A DNA stretch of 64,000 bases from Acidobacteriota bacterium (GTDB lineage Bacteria > Acidobacteriota > Terriglobia > Acidiferrales > UBA7541): NCBI GenBank assembly GCA_021818865.1, contig JAKASX010000005.1, positions 16,939-80,938 of the forward strand, read 5' to 3'. Under the pieces are notes generated by a model that made no database searches, had not been told where the DNA came from, and worked only from the letters and a program-made list of their open reading frames with translations. Below, in pieces: positions 42,417 to 50,978 of the stretch (within the stretch, counting starts at the first letter, position 1; each line of letters begins with the position of its first letter). A program made the position numbers and the translations under genes.

Positions 42417-43334
42417 CTATCCCTTGTGTTTTTCGGATGTATATCCGTAGTAGCTGTAGTATTCCGCTCCGTAACTCGATCCGCGGCGCACTCCGTTCAG
42501 CACCACCCCGACCACCGGCGTGTTCCCGACTTCCGCTCGCGCCTTCTGCGCCAGATCGAATGGCGTCGCCGCCGCCTTCACCACCAACAGCACCCCGTCG
42601 CACAAATTCGCCAGCAGGCTCGCGTCGGAAACCGGGATCATAGGAGGGGAATCCAGGATAACCCAATCGAAAATAGATGCCATGCGATCCAGCAGGCGAT
42701 TCAGCCGTCCGTTGCTGATCAGTTCGACCGGATTCGCCGGCAGCGTGCCGCTCGGCAGACAGAAAAGATCGTTGTGAGGGCTCTTCTGGATCGCGGTGGC
42801 CTCGTCCGCTTCGCCGCGCAGATATTCGGTAAGGCCAGGCGTTTGCGGTGCGCCCAAGACCTTGTGCAGTCGAGGAGCGCGCAGGTCCGCGTCGACGAGT
42901 AACGCTCGCCGCCCGTGCTGCTGCGCGATCACCTGGGCCAAGTTTGCCGCAATAACCGATTTCCCTTCGCCCGGCAGCGTGCTCGTCACCAGCAGCGTCC
43001 GGAGAGTACCGTTGTCGCGAATCCGGTAGAGCCGCGAACGCAGCGTCCGAAAAATTTCCGCGTCGTACTGATGGTTTTCCTTCCGGAAAAACAGCATCGT
43101 TTTTGTGTCAGGCTTCCAGTCCGGTTGCGGGCATCGGCTAACCAGTCCTTCAAACGTCAACGCGTCGAGCGCGAATCCGTTGCCTGCCAGGGACACCGCT
43201 ATCTCCGTTTCGCGCGCCGGTGCCGCCTGCTCGGGTTCCGGCTCGCGCGCCGGCCGTTGCTCGGCGGTTTCCACGCGGCCCTGCGCGATTTTCTCTTCCT
43301 CGGCTCGTTTCAACGCTTCATGGATTCGGCTCAT
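42417..43334 (-). CDS. epsG: Bacterial tyrosine kinase/chain-length regulator (CpsD/CapB-like), EpsG type
   Basis: A 305-residue BY-kinase-type protein. It starts MSRIHEALKRAEEEK, which is common to XrtA-associated EpsG. After a Pro/Glu-rich linker the P-loop domain has Walker A STLPGEGKS (118-126), Walker A' ALLVDADLR (144-152) and Walker B VILDSPPMIP (about 224). The C-terminus carries a tyrosine cluster (YGAEYYSYYGY, about 289-299) that would be the autophosphorylation site. It works with the Wzz-like EpsF encoded two genes upstream to control export length. Its start overlaps the ATPase stop by 4 bases. Confidence 0.92.
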   Translation of the reverse strand: MSRIHEALKRAEEEKIAQGRVETAEQRPAREPEPEQAAPARETEIAVSLAGNGFALDALTFEGLVSRCPQPDWKPDTKTMLFFRKENHQYDAEIFRTLRSRLYRIRDNGTLRTLLVTSTLPGEGKSVIAANLAQVIAQQHGRRALLVDADLRAPRLHKVLGAPQTPGLTEYLRGEADEATAIQKSPHNDLFCLPSGTLPANPVELISNGRLNRLLDRMASIFDWVILDSPPMIPVSDASLLANLCDGVLLVVKAAATPFDLAQKARAEVGNTPVVGVVLNGVRRGSSYGAEYYSYYGYTSEKHKG

Positions 43335-44284
43335 GGCGTCCTTCCCTGAGAATCGCGGCCGCTGGGCTGCGTGCGGCGAATGCGTTCGACGGCGATCGCC
43401 AGTTGGCGCAAAACCTCCTCAGGCACCGACCCCGCCACAGGGGAGCCGGGATCCCTCGAACCTCTCGCCCAGGTTTCGTTCAGCCCTAGGTCGCGGGCCA
43501 CCTGCTCGATGCGGCTCGCTTCGATCCACTTTTCCTGATCGGCAAATGCGCTGATCAGCGCGTGCTCGCCCACCAGATTCATAAGCCGCGGAATCCCGCT
43601 CGAGCAGGCATGCATCTTCTCGATCGCCTCGGGCGTGAATATCTCCTGCCCGTTCGCCCCGGCCACGCGCAGCCGCTCGGCCACGTAACCTCGCGCTTCT
43701 TCGAGCGTCAGTGGTTGCAGCGTCGCGCGCAGATTCACTCGCTGCCGCAGTTGTCGCAGTTGCGGCTGTTTCAGCATCTCCTCCAGTTCCGGCTGACCCG
43801 ACAGCACGATTTGCAGCAGCTTCTCGGTCGATGTCTCCAGATTCGTCAGCTGCCGAATCTCCTCCAGCACTTCCCGCGAAAGGTTCTGCGCTTCATCCAC
43901 GATCAGCACCGCCGCTTCGCCCGCCCGATACCGCTCGAGCAGCCACCGGTTCAGCCGCAGCAGGATCTGGCTCTTCAGTGGTGATTCGCAGGCGATTCCA
44001 AAATCGGCCATCATAAAATCCAGAAATTCAGGCACCGTGAGCGACGAATTAACCAGGAACGCCGTGGCCGTGCGATAACCGTGCAGCCAGTCGAGCAGCT
44101 TGTTGAGCAGCGTGGTCTTCCCCGTACCGACTTCTCCGGTGAGCACGATGAATCCCTTGCGCGCCTGGATCCCGTACGTCAGGCAGGCCAGCGCTTCCTG
44201 CGCGTCCCGCGTGAGAAACAGGTAGCGCGGATCGGGATTTGTGCCGAAGGGATTCGCTCGCAGTTGAAAAAAGCTCTGGAACAT
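43331..44284 (-). CDS. ExeA/GspA-like AAA ATPase of the XrtA EPS system
   Basis: A 317-residue ATPase with the XrtA-associated opening MFQSFFQLRANPFGTNPDPR. Walker A is TGEVGTGKTT (49-58), Walker B VLIVDEAQNLS (about 126-136), then RQLTNLETSTEKLLQIVLSG and a C-terminal winged region with PEAIEKMHACSSGIPRLMNL. This family (TIGR03015-like) accompanies EPS loci with exosortase A and is thought to power or regulate secretion; its partner is not defined here. Lies between epsF and epsG, 12 bases from epsF. Confidence 0.9.
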   Translation of the reverse strand: MFQSFFQLRANPFGTNPDPRYLFLTRDAQEALACLTYGIQARKGFIVLTGEVGTGKTTLLNKLLDWLHGYRTATAFLVNSSLTVPEFLDFMMADFGIACESPLKSQILLRLNRWLLERYRAGEAAVLIVDEAQNLSREVLEEIRQLTNLETSTEKLLQIVLSGQPELEEMLKQPQLRQLRQRVNLRATLQPLTLEEARGYVAERLRVAGANGQEIFTPEAIEKMHACSSGIPRLMNLVGEHALISAFADQEKWIEASRIEQVARDLGLNETWARGSRDPGSPVAGSVPEEVLRQLAIAVERIRRTQPSGRDSQGRTP

Positions 44285-44296
44285 GATCGGGTTTTC

Positions 44297-45835
44297 TTAT
44301 ACATCCAGCGTTCGCGCGCTGGGTTCCGTTCCACTTTCCGTCAATTGAGGAATGTGCCGCCGGTCCTCCCCGTGCGCTGTTTTGCCCAGCGTCGGGACCA
44401 TCGCCAGCGTCGGAACGTCCAGGTAAAATTCCACGTCGCGCTCGGTCCGAATCAGCTTGTCGCGCAGTTCCAGCCAGAGAATCAGCGCCGCGCCCAGCAT
44501 CAGCCCGGCGAAGGCCCCGCCGGCCGCGTAAAGCGGCCGCTGCGGCGAGGAGGGAAGCGGCGAAAACGTCGCCGGATCGATCACGCGGAATTCCTCGGCC
44601 TGTTGCCGCCGCTCGAGGTCCGCGCCCATGTCTGCCTGCGCCTTCTTTGTCAGCAGGTTCCGGTAAAATTCCAGCGCCGTTTGATAGTTGCGCGTCAATT
44701 CGGAAAACTGCTGCTCCACCAGCGGGCTCAATTGCACCCGCGCCTGGTAGTCCTGGATTTCCTTCTGGATCGCCGCCTGCGCCTTCGTCTTTTCCTGAAT
44801 CATCAGGTTGTACTGGCGGATCTGCCGCCGCAGTTGCTGGATCTGCGGAGGCTCGGCGTACGCCGGCGTGTTCGCGCTAGTCGTCCCCGCCGCGCTCTCG
44901 CTCGTCGCTTTCGCCTCATTCACCTTCGTCTCCAGGTGGGCGATGTCCCCTTTCAGCTTGATGACGTCCGGATAATCGTCGGTGTACTGCGCCCGCATCA
45001 GCACCAGCTTGTTCCGAAGTTCCGCCAGCTGCTCTTCGAGCGTCAGCAGGTTGCTTCCCGATCGCGTCGCCTTCCACGAAGCCACCTGCTGCGCCAGTTG
45101 CGATTCCAAGTACACCTTGTCTTGCTGCGTGCGATTCAGCGATTCCGTCACCGCTCCCAGTTGCGAATTGTAGGAAGCCAGCAGGTTCATATTCGTCGAC
45201 GCTTGGTCCGGCAGCTTCCCCAGGTACCGCAGTTTGAACGCGGTCATTTTCGCGTCCTGCTCGTCCAGCACCCGCTTCGCGTCGTCAATCTGTTTCGAAA
45301 GGAACTCTGTGGTGTCCTGGGCAACCTGCGAACGCCATTGCGCGTTTTGCTCGATGAACATCGCCGTGATCTGCCCGCACACCTGCTGCGCCAAGCGCGG
45401 GTCGTTCAGGGTGACGCCGATCTTGAATCCTGGAACGCCCGCCCAGGGTGATTCCACCATCGGTTTCACCGGCGAAACGGAGATCGCCGCACGCAGCCTG
45501 TTCACGCGGTCCGTCATCGAGCTGTTCGGATCTTCCTTTTGAAACAGATTGAATTGCTGTACAACCGCCTGCAATTGCGCCGTGCTCAACACCTCTTCCG
45601 TAATGCTTTCCAGCCGGCGATTCACCTGCTCGTTCACCACCGGCGCGACGAACCGCTCTCCCACTTTCGCTTGCTGCACCAGAACGACCGTCCGCGAGTT
45701 GTACTCGTTCGGCAGGAGTCGCGAGAGGAGGTATGCCGCGGTGCCGCACACCACCGCCACCACCAGCAAAATCCAATATCGCCGGCGAAGGATGTCCAGA
45801 TAGTCGTCGATGTTCAGTTCGCGGTGTCCCAACAT
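44297..45835 (-). CDS. epsF: Wzz-like polysaccharide chain-length determinant, EpsF type
   Basis: A 512-residue inner-membrane co-polymerase. N-terminal cytoplasmic segment IDDYLDILRRRYW precedes membrane helix 1 (about 21-41). A long periplasmic coiled-coil-rich region (about 180-420) follows, with repeated Gln/Glu/Leu heptads. Helix 2 (about 441-462, GGAFAGLMLGAALILWLEL) is preceded by a Pro-rich SPLPSSPQRPLY motif, as usual for Wzz. It should set EPS chain length with EpsG, which acts as its separate kinase. Positioned 18 bases after the outer-membrane protein gene. Confidence 0.9.
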   Translation of the reverse strand: MLGHRELNIDDYLDILRRRYWILLVVAVVCGTAAYLLSRLLPNEYNSRTVVLVQQAKVGERFVAPVVNEQVNRRLESITEEVLSTAQLQAVVQQFNLFQKEDPNSSMTDRVNRLRAAISVSPVKPMVESPWAGVPGFKIGVTLNDPRLAQQVCGQITAMFIEQNAQWRSQVAQDTTEFLSKQIDDAKRVLDEQDAKMTAFKLRYLGKLPDQASTNMNLLASYNSQLGAVTESLNRTQQDKVYLESQLAQQVASWKATRSGSNLLTLEEQLAELRNKLVLMRAQYTDDYPDVIKLKGDIAHLETKVNEAKATSESAAGTTSANTPAYAEPPQIQQLRRQIRQYNLMIQEKTKAQAAIQKEIQDYQARVQLSPLVEQQFSELTRNYQTALEFYRNLLTKKAQADMGADLERRQQAEEFRVIDPATFSPLPSSPQRPLYAAGGAFAGLMLGAALILWLELRDKLIRTERDVEFYLDVPTLAMVPTLGKTAHGEDRRHIPQLTESGTEPSARTLDV

Positions 45836-45853
45836 CGGGGTTCTCCTCAGCCG

Positions 45854-47389
45854 TCAATACATTCGTATTGGCCCTTGGTTCTGGTCCTGCTCCGGCACCC
45901 GGCTCGGGTGCCAGCTCAACCCGAAGGAAAAGTACTGCTGGGTGTAAAACGTTCCGCACGTCGTCCCGATGCAGGTGGGCGCCGGAGCGATCTGTTGCTG
46001 CAGGTTGTAGCCGACGAATAGGGTCATGTACCGGTTCAACAGCCGCTGAACGTTAATCGTTCCGTACCACGAGTTGTAAGCATTCGATGAAACGCCGGTT
46101 AGCTGCTCCTGGAGGTTGCTGTTCCGCGCGTAGCCAAAGTTCCAACTCATCGTCGTTCGAGGGGAAAGCGGTGTTGACATGAAAACTTCCGCGTAGTCCG
46201 TCTGCGCGCCCTGATAGACGCCCGACCCTCCGCTCGTGTAGTGCTGGTAGTTGAACCCGAGCGTGAAACGCCGCAGTTGGTAGCTCAGCAGCGAAGACAA
46301 CTGCCAACTGGTTCGCCAATCCTTGCCGTTCTGGCCGGTGGAGTTGAACACGTTGATCTGCGGTCCAGCGCCCACTTGAAAGTGCAGGCGGTCGGTAAGC
46401 GTGCGGCCAAAGACCAGTTGCAGCACGTGGTTGGTGAAATTCCCCTGACTCTGGTTGTACTGGAAAATTTCCGCCTGATAGGACACCGCCAGTGTGTTCC
46501 GGGGAGACAGCATCCGGTTGTACCCCACCTGCGCGATCGCGTCGTCGCTGTTGATAAAGTCCGAGGAAGGAAATCGCAGCAGCGCGTATGAGCCGGTCAG
46601 CGTGAACGAGGAGAGCGGGCTCAGCGCGTAGTCGTATTCCCCGACGACCGTGTTGCTCACCCTCGAAGACGCGCCCGTCAAAATGGACTGGTTAGGTAAA
46701 AACGTCGTGTTCAGGTTAGAAACGTTCGCCCCGAACAACCCGCCGTAATCATATAAACCCGAGCCAATGCCGTTGAAGCGCGAGTAGCCGAAAGACGCTT
46801 CTGGCAGGTACGACACCGCGTCGCTCAGCAGAAACGACGATCGCCTTCCCATCACCCGCTGGGAAAACGTGAACAGGTGCGCCGAATTGTTGTACTCGGA
46901 CTGCTGGTTGTACAGAAAGCCGGTCCCATCGTATCGTGCACTGAACGCGTACTTGCTCCACAGGTAGTTCAGGTCAAAGCTGCCGCTCAACGTGCTCACC
47001 GAATCCACGCTCGCCGTTCCGAACGGCCCGGTTCCGGCCGTGCTCACGCTTTGCGCAAATTGGAACGACGGGATTAGGTAGGTCCGCCCCACTCCCATCC
47101 GGCTGAGCGTGTATTGCTCGGCGCCGGTCAGCGGGGGGGTGGTTGCGGCCGTGGCCGTGGCCGAACCGGACGTTTGGGTCTGCCCAGATTCTCCTTGCTG
47201 CGCCGAGTTTTGCCCCGGAGTCGCGGGCATCACAGTCGTCGGAGCAGTCCCGCTTTGGCTCGCGGATCCTTGCTGGCTCTGCTCGCCCGACGTCTGAGTT
47301 TGTCCCTGTTGCTGCTGCGCCCACGCGGCGGGCGCGCCCGGCAGCAGTGCGCCTGCAAGCAATAAGGCGAGAAGAGATGGCCTGCTCAT
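45854..47389 (-). CDS. Exosortase-locus outer-membrane beta-barrel protein
   Basis: A 511-residue protein. A signal peptide (MSRPSLLALLLAGALLPGAPAAWA, given here as residues 1-24 with cleavage after AWA) precedes a low-complexity Gln/Ser/Thr/Gly region (about 25-100). The rest shows alternating hydrophobic strands with aromatic ends (FDLNYLWSKYAFSARYDG, YDYALSPLSSFTLTGSYALL) and ends in a tyrosine after QNQGPI, consistent with a beta-barrel. It resembles the outer-membrane proteins (TIGR03016-like) that accompany XrtA EPS genes. It could form or assist the EPS pore together with EpsE. I chose the ATG at 47389 (AGGGGG upstream). Confidence 0.75.
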   Translation of the reverse strand: MSRPSLLALLLAGALLPGAPAAWAQQQQGQTQTSGEQSQQGSASQSGTAPTTVMPATPGQNSAQQGESGQTQTSGSATATAATTPPLTGAEQYTLSRMGVGRTYLIPSFQFAQSVSTAGTGPFGTASVDSVSTLSGSFDLNYLWSKYAFSARYDGTGFLYNQQSEYNNSAHLFTFSQRVMGRRSSFLLSDAVSYLPEASFGYSRFNGIGSGLYDYGGLFGANVSNLNTTFLPNQSILTGASSRVSNTVVGEYDYALSPLSSFTLTGSYALLRFPSSDFINSDDAIAQVGYNRMLSPRNTLAVSYQAEIFQYNQSQGNFTNHVLQLVFGRTLTDRLHFQVGAGPQINVFNSTGQNGKDWRTSWQLSSLLSYQLRRFTLGFNYQHYTSGGSGVYQGAQTDYAEVFMSTPLSPRTTMSWNFGYARNSNLQEQLTGVSSNAYNSWYGTINVQRLLNRYMTLFVGYNLQQQIAPAPTCIGTTCGTFYTQQYFSFGLSWHPSRVPEQDQNQGPIRMY

Positions 47390-47399
47390 CGCTACCCCC

Positions 47400-48035
47400 T
47401 CACGGAACAACGATTGTGTCGCCCGGCTGCAACACCAGGTTCTCCTGCGCCTGTTCGCCCTTGATCACTTTCTTGTAATTGAAGGGGAACTTCACCTGGT
47501 GACCGCTCTCGTTCCGCAGAATGTAGATTCCCGATAGTTTCGCGAAGGGCGAAAAGCCGCCCGCTTCGGAAAGCGCCTGCAGAACCGTCATGTTCGGAAG
47601 CATCGGGAAAACGCCCGCTCGGCCCACTTCCCCGACGATGAAAATGCGCCGGCTGTTGATCGCCGTCACGATCACCGTCACTTGCGGATTCTCCAGATAC
47701 TTCCGCAAATCCCGGGTAATTTTGTCGCCTAGTTGCTCCGGCGTGAGTCCTGCGGCCACCACATCGTCCAGCAGCGGCAACGAGATTTTCCCGTCCGGCC
47801 GCACCGGCACCGTGCGCGAGATGTTCGGTTGATTCCACACGTTGATGTCGAGCACGTCCTGCGGCCCGATCACGTATTTCGGATCGGTGGTCGCGGGCAC
47901 CGTCTGCTTCCTGGCGGGCGCTACGCTGGCCTCGCGGCCCGAATTCGCCGCCTTCTTCTGCCCTCCCGCCGCGGGCAGCGAAAACAGCAGCAGAAGAATG
48001 GGAAGAAATGCCGGTGCGTAGTTTTGGATATTCAT
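47400..48035 (-). CDS. epsE: Polysaccharide export protein (Wza/OPX family), EpsE type
   Basis: A 211-residue periplasmic export protein. Residues 1-25 look like a cleavable signal (YAPAFLPILLLLFSLPAAGG), without a lipobox. The PES domain reads YVIGPQDVLDINVWNQPNISRTVPVRPDGKISLPLLDDV in the segments around residues 54-95 (one domain), followed by a SLBB domain (FIVGEVGRAGVFPML, VLQALSEAGGFSPFA) ending LVLQPGDTIVVP. This is the short EpsE type found beside XrtA. It would form the outer-membrane exit with the beta-barrel protein encoded 10 bases downstream. Confidence 0.88.
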   Translation of the reverse strand: MNIQNYAPAFLPILLLLFSLPAAGGQKKAANSGREASVAPARKQTVPATTDPKYVIGPQDVLDINVWNQPNISRTVPVRPDGKISLPLLDDVVAAGLTPEQLGDKITRDLRKYLENPQVTVIVTAINSRRIFIVGEVGRAGVFPMLPNMTVLQALSEAGGFSPFAKLSGIYILRNESGHQVKFPFNYKKVIKGEQAQENLVLQPGDTIVVP

Positions 48036-48052
48036 TGTTCTTCATCCTCGCG

Positions 48053-49066
48053 CTAAATTTCCCCTGGATCGTCTATCGCGATCTGTTTCAGCTTGTACAA
48101 AAGCGCCTTGTAGCTGATCCCGAGTTCCCGCGCTGCTCGCTTCCGATTCCATCGCGTTCGCGAAAGCGTCTTCAAGATTAGTTCGCGCTCCACCTGCCGC
48201 GAAGCGTTCCGCGCCGCTTCCTTCAACGGCAGCGCCGCGCCGCCGCCGGCTGGGTCAGCCGAAGCCGCCCGGAAGGCATCGATTCCTGCCAGCGCGCTGC
48301 GCTCGTCGGAGAGCAGAATCTTGCGCGCCACCTCTTCCAACTCGCGAACGTTTCCCGGCCAGGAATGCCGCACCAGCACCCCAATCGTTCTCGGTTGCAC
48401 CTCGGCCGCAGCGATGCCCAATTCTTCGGCGTCGCGCCTCAGGAAAAAATCGAGAAATGCGGGAATGTCTTCCTTGCGGTGCCGCAAGGGAGGAACGCGC
48501 AGGCAAACGCCGTTGAGCCGATACAGCAGGTCTTCGCGAAAATGCTGCTTGCGGATCTCTTCCTCGATGTTCCGGTTGGTCGCGGAGATCAATAGCGCCC
48601 GCGTGTCCTGCGCGTGTCCGTTGCCGTCCCCGTGGGCAATCGCCTCCACCAGTGCGGCCTGGCACGCCAGGCTCAACTCGCCAATCTCGTCGAGAAAGAC
48701 CGTCGCCGGCAGGTCGCGCAAGCGCTCGGCCTCTTCGAAGACCTCGTCAACCAACCGCGGAGTCAGTTCCGCGCAGCGCGCTTTCAGAAATGCCGCTTCT
48801 GCCTCGGCGCGCCGACGATGGATCTCGCGGGCGACGATCTCTTTCCCCGTCCCTCGTTCTCCCACCAGCAGCACCGGCAGGTCGGCGCGCGCCACGTCGC
48901 TGATCGCCCGATCAAGTTCGCGCATCGCCGGACTGAGCGACGTGAGAAACGCCGAAGCCGCCGGTCCGCGTGGCGACCTGGGCTGTGGCCGCGGAAAAAA
49001 CGATTCGTTTTCGTTCATGGCGTTGCCGCTGATTCTTTCCAGCCACCCGTGCACGAAACCTGCCAT
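48053..49066 (-). CDS. AAA+ transcriptional regulator of sigma-54-activator type, lacking the GAFTGA loop
   Basis: A 337-residue regulator without receiver or PAS domain. AAA+ core: Walker A GERGTGKE (about residues 68-75), Walker B VFLDEIGEL (about 123), sensor I SATNRN, arginine region FREDLLYRLNGVCLRVPPLR and PGNVRELEE. A Fis-type helix-turn-helix closes the protein (LKTLSRTRWNRKRAARELGI, about 300-320). Between Walker A and B the stretch AELTPRLVDEVFEEAERLRD replaces the usual LFGHE-x-GAFTGA, so the sigma-54-contact loop is deleted. The ATG at 49066 has GGAGGG 8 bases upstream. As first gene of the EPS operon, 17 bases before epsE, it probably regulates the operon; TyrR-like action without sigma-54 contact is possible. 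Confidence 0.85.
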   Translation of the reverse strand: MAGFVHGWLERISGNAMNENESFFPRPQPRSPRGPAASAFLTSLSPAMRELDRAISDVARADLPVLLVGERGTGKEIVAREIHRRRAEAEAAFLKARCAELTPRLVDEVFEEAERLRDLPATVFLDEIGELSLACQAALVEAIAHGDGNGHAQDTRALLISATNRNIEEEIRKQHFREDLLYRLNGVCLRVPPLRHRKEDIPAFLDFFLRRDAEELGIAAAEVQPRTIGVLVRHSWPGNVRELEEVARKILLSDERSALAGIDAFRAASADPAGGGAALPLKEAARNASRQVERELILKTLSRTRWNRKRAARELGISYKALLYKLKQIAIDDPGEI

Positions 49067-49420
49067 CGCCGATGCCCTCCTCGCCTTGCCGTCTTACAGC
49101 TTCTTTCTCAACCAGTTGGCGTCCGCTCGTTGTGAAAAGTTGCCCGCAAATCCCCGCCTCTCGAAATCCACGCCTGATTCAGCAAAGTGGCAATCGTTTT
49201 CCTAAGTTTGCCGCCTCGCTTCCTTCCTCGCGTCACCGCGCTGACCTCCGAAACATGCGCCCGCCTCCCGCGATCCCCGCCGAAATCCGTTGCCGAGCCG
49301 GGAGTTAGGTTCGTTTTCCGTTTACCGCTCCGCGCGAACCCCCTCCACTCCGGCATTTCGGTCCCACCCTTCGAAGCTGGCAGACGATTTGCAGCACCAA
49401 AACAAGCGGGAGGTGTCCGC
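49067..49420. other. Divergent promoter region between the EPS operon and xrtA
   Basis: About 350 bases between the minus-strand regulator and the plus-strand exosortase. It must contain promoters for both. A sigma-54-like site for xrtA lies at its right end (49378-49393). On the minus strand I found no -24/-12 match with correct 10-base spacing and no clear sigma-70 pair. Open frames here do not look like proteins. Confidence 0.5.
49378..49393 (+). promoter_or_regulatory. Candidate sigma-54 (RpoN) promoter of xrtA
   Basis: TGGCAGACGATTTGCA matches the -24/-12 consensus TGGCACG-N4-TTGCW at 10 of 12 positions with exact GG-N10-GC spacing. Transcription would start near 49404, leaving the ribosome site GGGAGGT (49408-49414) and the ATG at 49421 directly downstream, a short leader of about 17 bases. 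Confidence 0.55.
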
Positions 49421-50317
49421 ATGGGAGGTTGTGTCGCTTCGCCGTCGAGCGAACCGCACTCGGCTCCGGCAGAAAGCATCTTCGCCGCAAACGCCGCCTG
49501 GGAAGTTGCGGTTATCTCCCTCCTCATCGGCATCCTCTATGGCGGGATCCTTGTTGGCCTCGTCGCCGACTGGATGAACGATCCGAACTATTCCCACGGT
49601 TTTCTGGTGCCGTTGTTTTCCGGCTTTCTCGTCTGGCGCAGCCGCGGCGCGCTCTCCCGCTTGCCCGTTCGTCCGTCCTGGTGGGGATTGCCGGCGATCG
49701 TGATGTCGCTTTGCGTTCTGGTAGTGGGAAAGCTGGGTGCGGAATTTTTTCTCATGCGCAGTTCGCTCGTGCTCTTGCTCGCCAGTCTTGTGCTCTACTT
49801 CTGCGGCTGGCGTTGGCTCCGCGCTCTCCTCTTTCCGCTCGCTTTTCTTTTCCTGATGATTCCCATCCCGGCCATTGTTTACGCGCAGATCACGCTTCCC
49901 TTGCAGATTCACGCCTCGCGAATGGCCAGTTGGCTTCTGGCTCTTTCCGGCGTGCCCGTCCTGCGCGAGGGAAATATCATTCAGCTTCCCGCCATGACGC
50001 TCGAGGTCGCCGAGGCCTGTAGCGGAATCCGCTCGTTGATCTCTCTGATTGCCTTGGCCGTGATTTACGGTTACTTTCTCGAGCCCTCCGTCTGGCGCCG
50101 GCTCGTTCTCGTCGCCGCCGCCGTGCCGATCGCCATCGCCGCCAACGCCCTCCGCATCATGGGAACCGGACTCCTGGTTCAATTCTGGAGTCCCGACGCC
50201 GGCACCGGTTTCTTTCACGTGTTTTCCGGCTGGCTGATTTTCGTGCTGGCGATGCTGATGCTTTTCGCGTTCCACGCCGCCTTGCGCGCCGTCACGTCTC
50301 GCCGTTCCAATGCCTGA
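49421..50317 (+). CDS. xrtA: Exosortase A (XrtA), PEP-CTERM sorting transpeptidase
   Basis: A 298-residue polytopic membrane enzyme that cleaves C-terminal PEP-CTERM signals. It starts at the ATG at 49421 (GGGAGGT upstream). About eight membrane helices follow the first 35 residues. The catalytic set is complete: Cys200 in EACSGIRSL, Arg245 in NALRIMGTG and His266 in FFHVFSGW; the periplasmic NYSHGF segment near residue 58 is also family-typical. It starts the plus-strand sorting unit, divergent from the EPS operon, and its last 8 bases overlap epsI. Its substrates are the PEP-CTERM proteins at 53815 and 54616 and probably others outside the window. Confidence 0.94.
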   Translation: MGGCVASPSSEPHSAPAESIFAANAAWEVAVISLLIGILYGGILVGLVADWMNDPNYSHGFLVPLFSGFLVWRSRGALSRLPVRPSWWGLPAIVMSLCVLVVGKLGAEFFLMRSSLVLLLASLVLYFCGWRWLRALLFPLAFLFLMIPIPAIVYAQITLPLQIHASRMASWLLALSGVPVLREGNIIQLPAMTLEVAEACSGIRSLISLIALAVIYGYFLEPSVWRRLVLVAAAVPIAIAANALRIMGTGLLVQFWSPDAGTGFFHVFSGWLIFVLAMLMLFAFHAALRAVTSRRSNA

Positions 50318-50978
50318 CGCCCACGCCAAATCGAGCCCTGGCTTCCGCCTCCGTTTCTCTCTGGCGGTCGCCTTGCTGGCTGCGACGGGCCTCTTCTTGC
50401 AGTTGCGCAGTTCCGGCGTGCGAGTGCCGGAACGCCGCCCGCTCGCGATGTTTCCCGCGGAAATTCAAGACTGGAGCAGCCGAACGATTCCGATTCCCGC
50501 CGATATTCGCGCGGTTCTCGGACCGGGCGAATTTCTTGAGCGCCTCTATTCCGGCAACGGCTCGCAGCAGCCGGTCGATCTCTTCCTCGCCTATTTCCCC
50601 AGCCAGAAGGCCGGCGACACGATGCATTCTCCGAAAAATTGCCTTCCCGGAGGAGGATGGACGCCGATCGCTTCGAGCGAAGTGCCCCTCGCCGTTCGCG
50701 GTGGAAAATCGTTCCTCGTGAATCGCTACCTGATCGCCAAGGGACTCGACCGCATGCTCGTTTTCTACTGGTTTCAGGAGCAGGGCCGCCCTGTCGCGAG
50801 CGAGTACTGGGCAAAATTCTTCCTGGTCGCCGGTGCCATTCGCGATGATCGTACCGACGGCGCCCTGATTCGCGTCGCCACACCGATCGGAGATATGGAA
50901 ACCCCGGGGATCGCGCAGCAAAGGATCGTCGCTTTCGCCCATCAGATCCTACCGCTTCTGCCTTCCTATCTTCCCTGA
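50310..50978 (+). CDS. epsI: EpsI-family protein (DUF3485), exosortase companion
   Basis: A 222-residue protein with one N-terminal membrane helix (LRFSLAVALLAATGLFLQL) and a periplasmic domain. Family motifs are VDLFLAYFPSQKAGDTMHSPKNCLPGGGW in the 88-116 region (with the His and Cys typical of EpsI), then FLVNRYLIAKGLDRMLVFYWFQ. In many XrtA systems this domain is fused to the exosortase; here it is a separate gene overlapping xrtA by 8 bases. Its function in EPS export or sorting is not established. Confidence 0.9.
   Translation: MPDAHAKSSPGFRLRFSLAVALLAATGLFLQLRSSGVRVPERRPLAMFPAEIQDWSSRTIPIPADIRAVLGPGEFLERLYSGNGSQQPVDLFLAYFPSQKAGDTMHSPKNCLPGGGWTPIASSEVPLAVRGGKSFLVNRYLIAKGLDRMLVFYWFQEQGRPVASEYWAKFFLVAGAIRDDRTDGALIRVATPIGDMETPGIAQQRIVAFAHQILPLLPSYLP

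Noticed and set aside
49135..49160. Minus-strand -24/-12-like site for the EPS operon
   Set aside because: Spacing between GG and GC is 9 instead of 10 bases.
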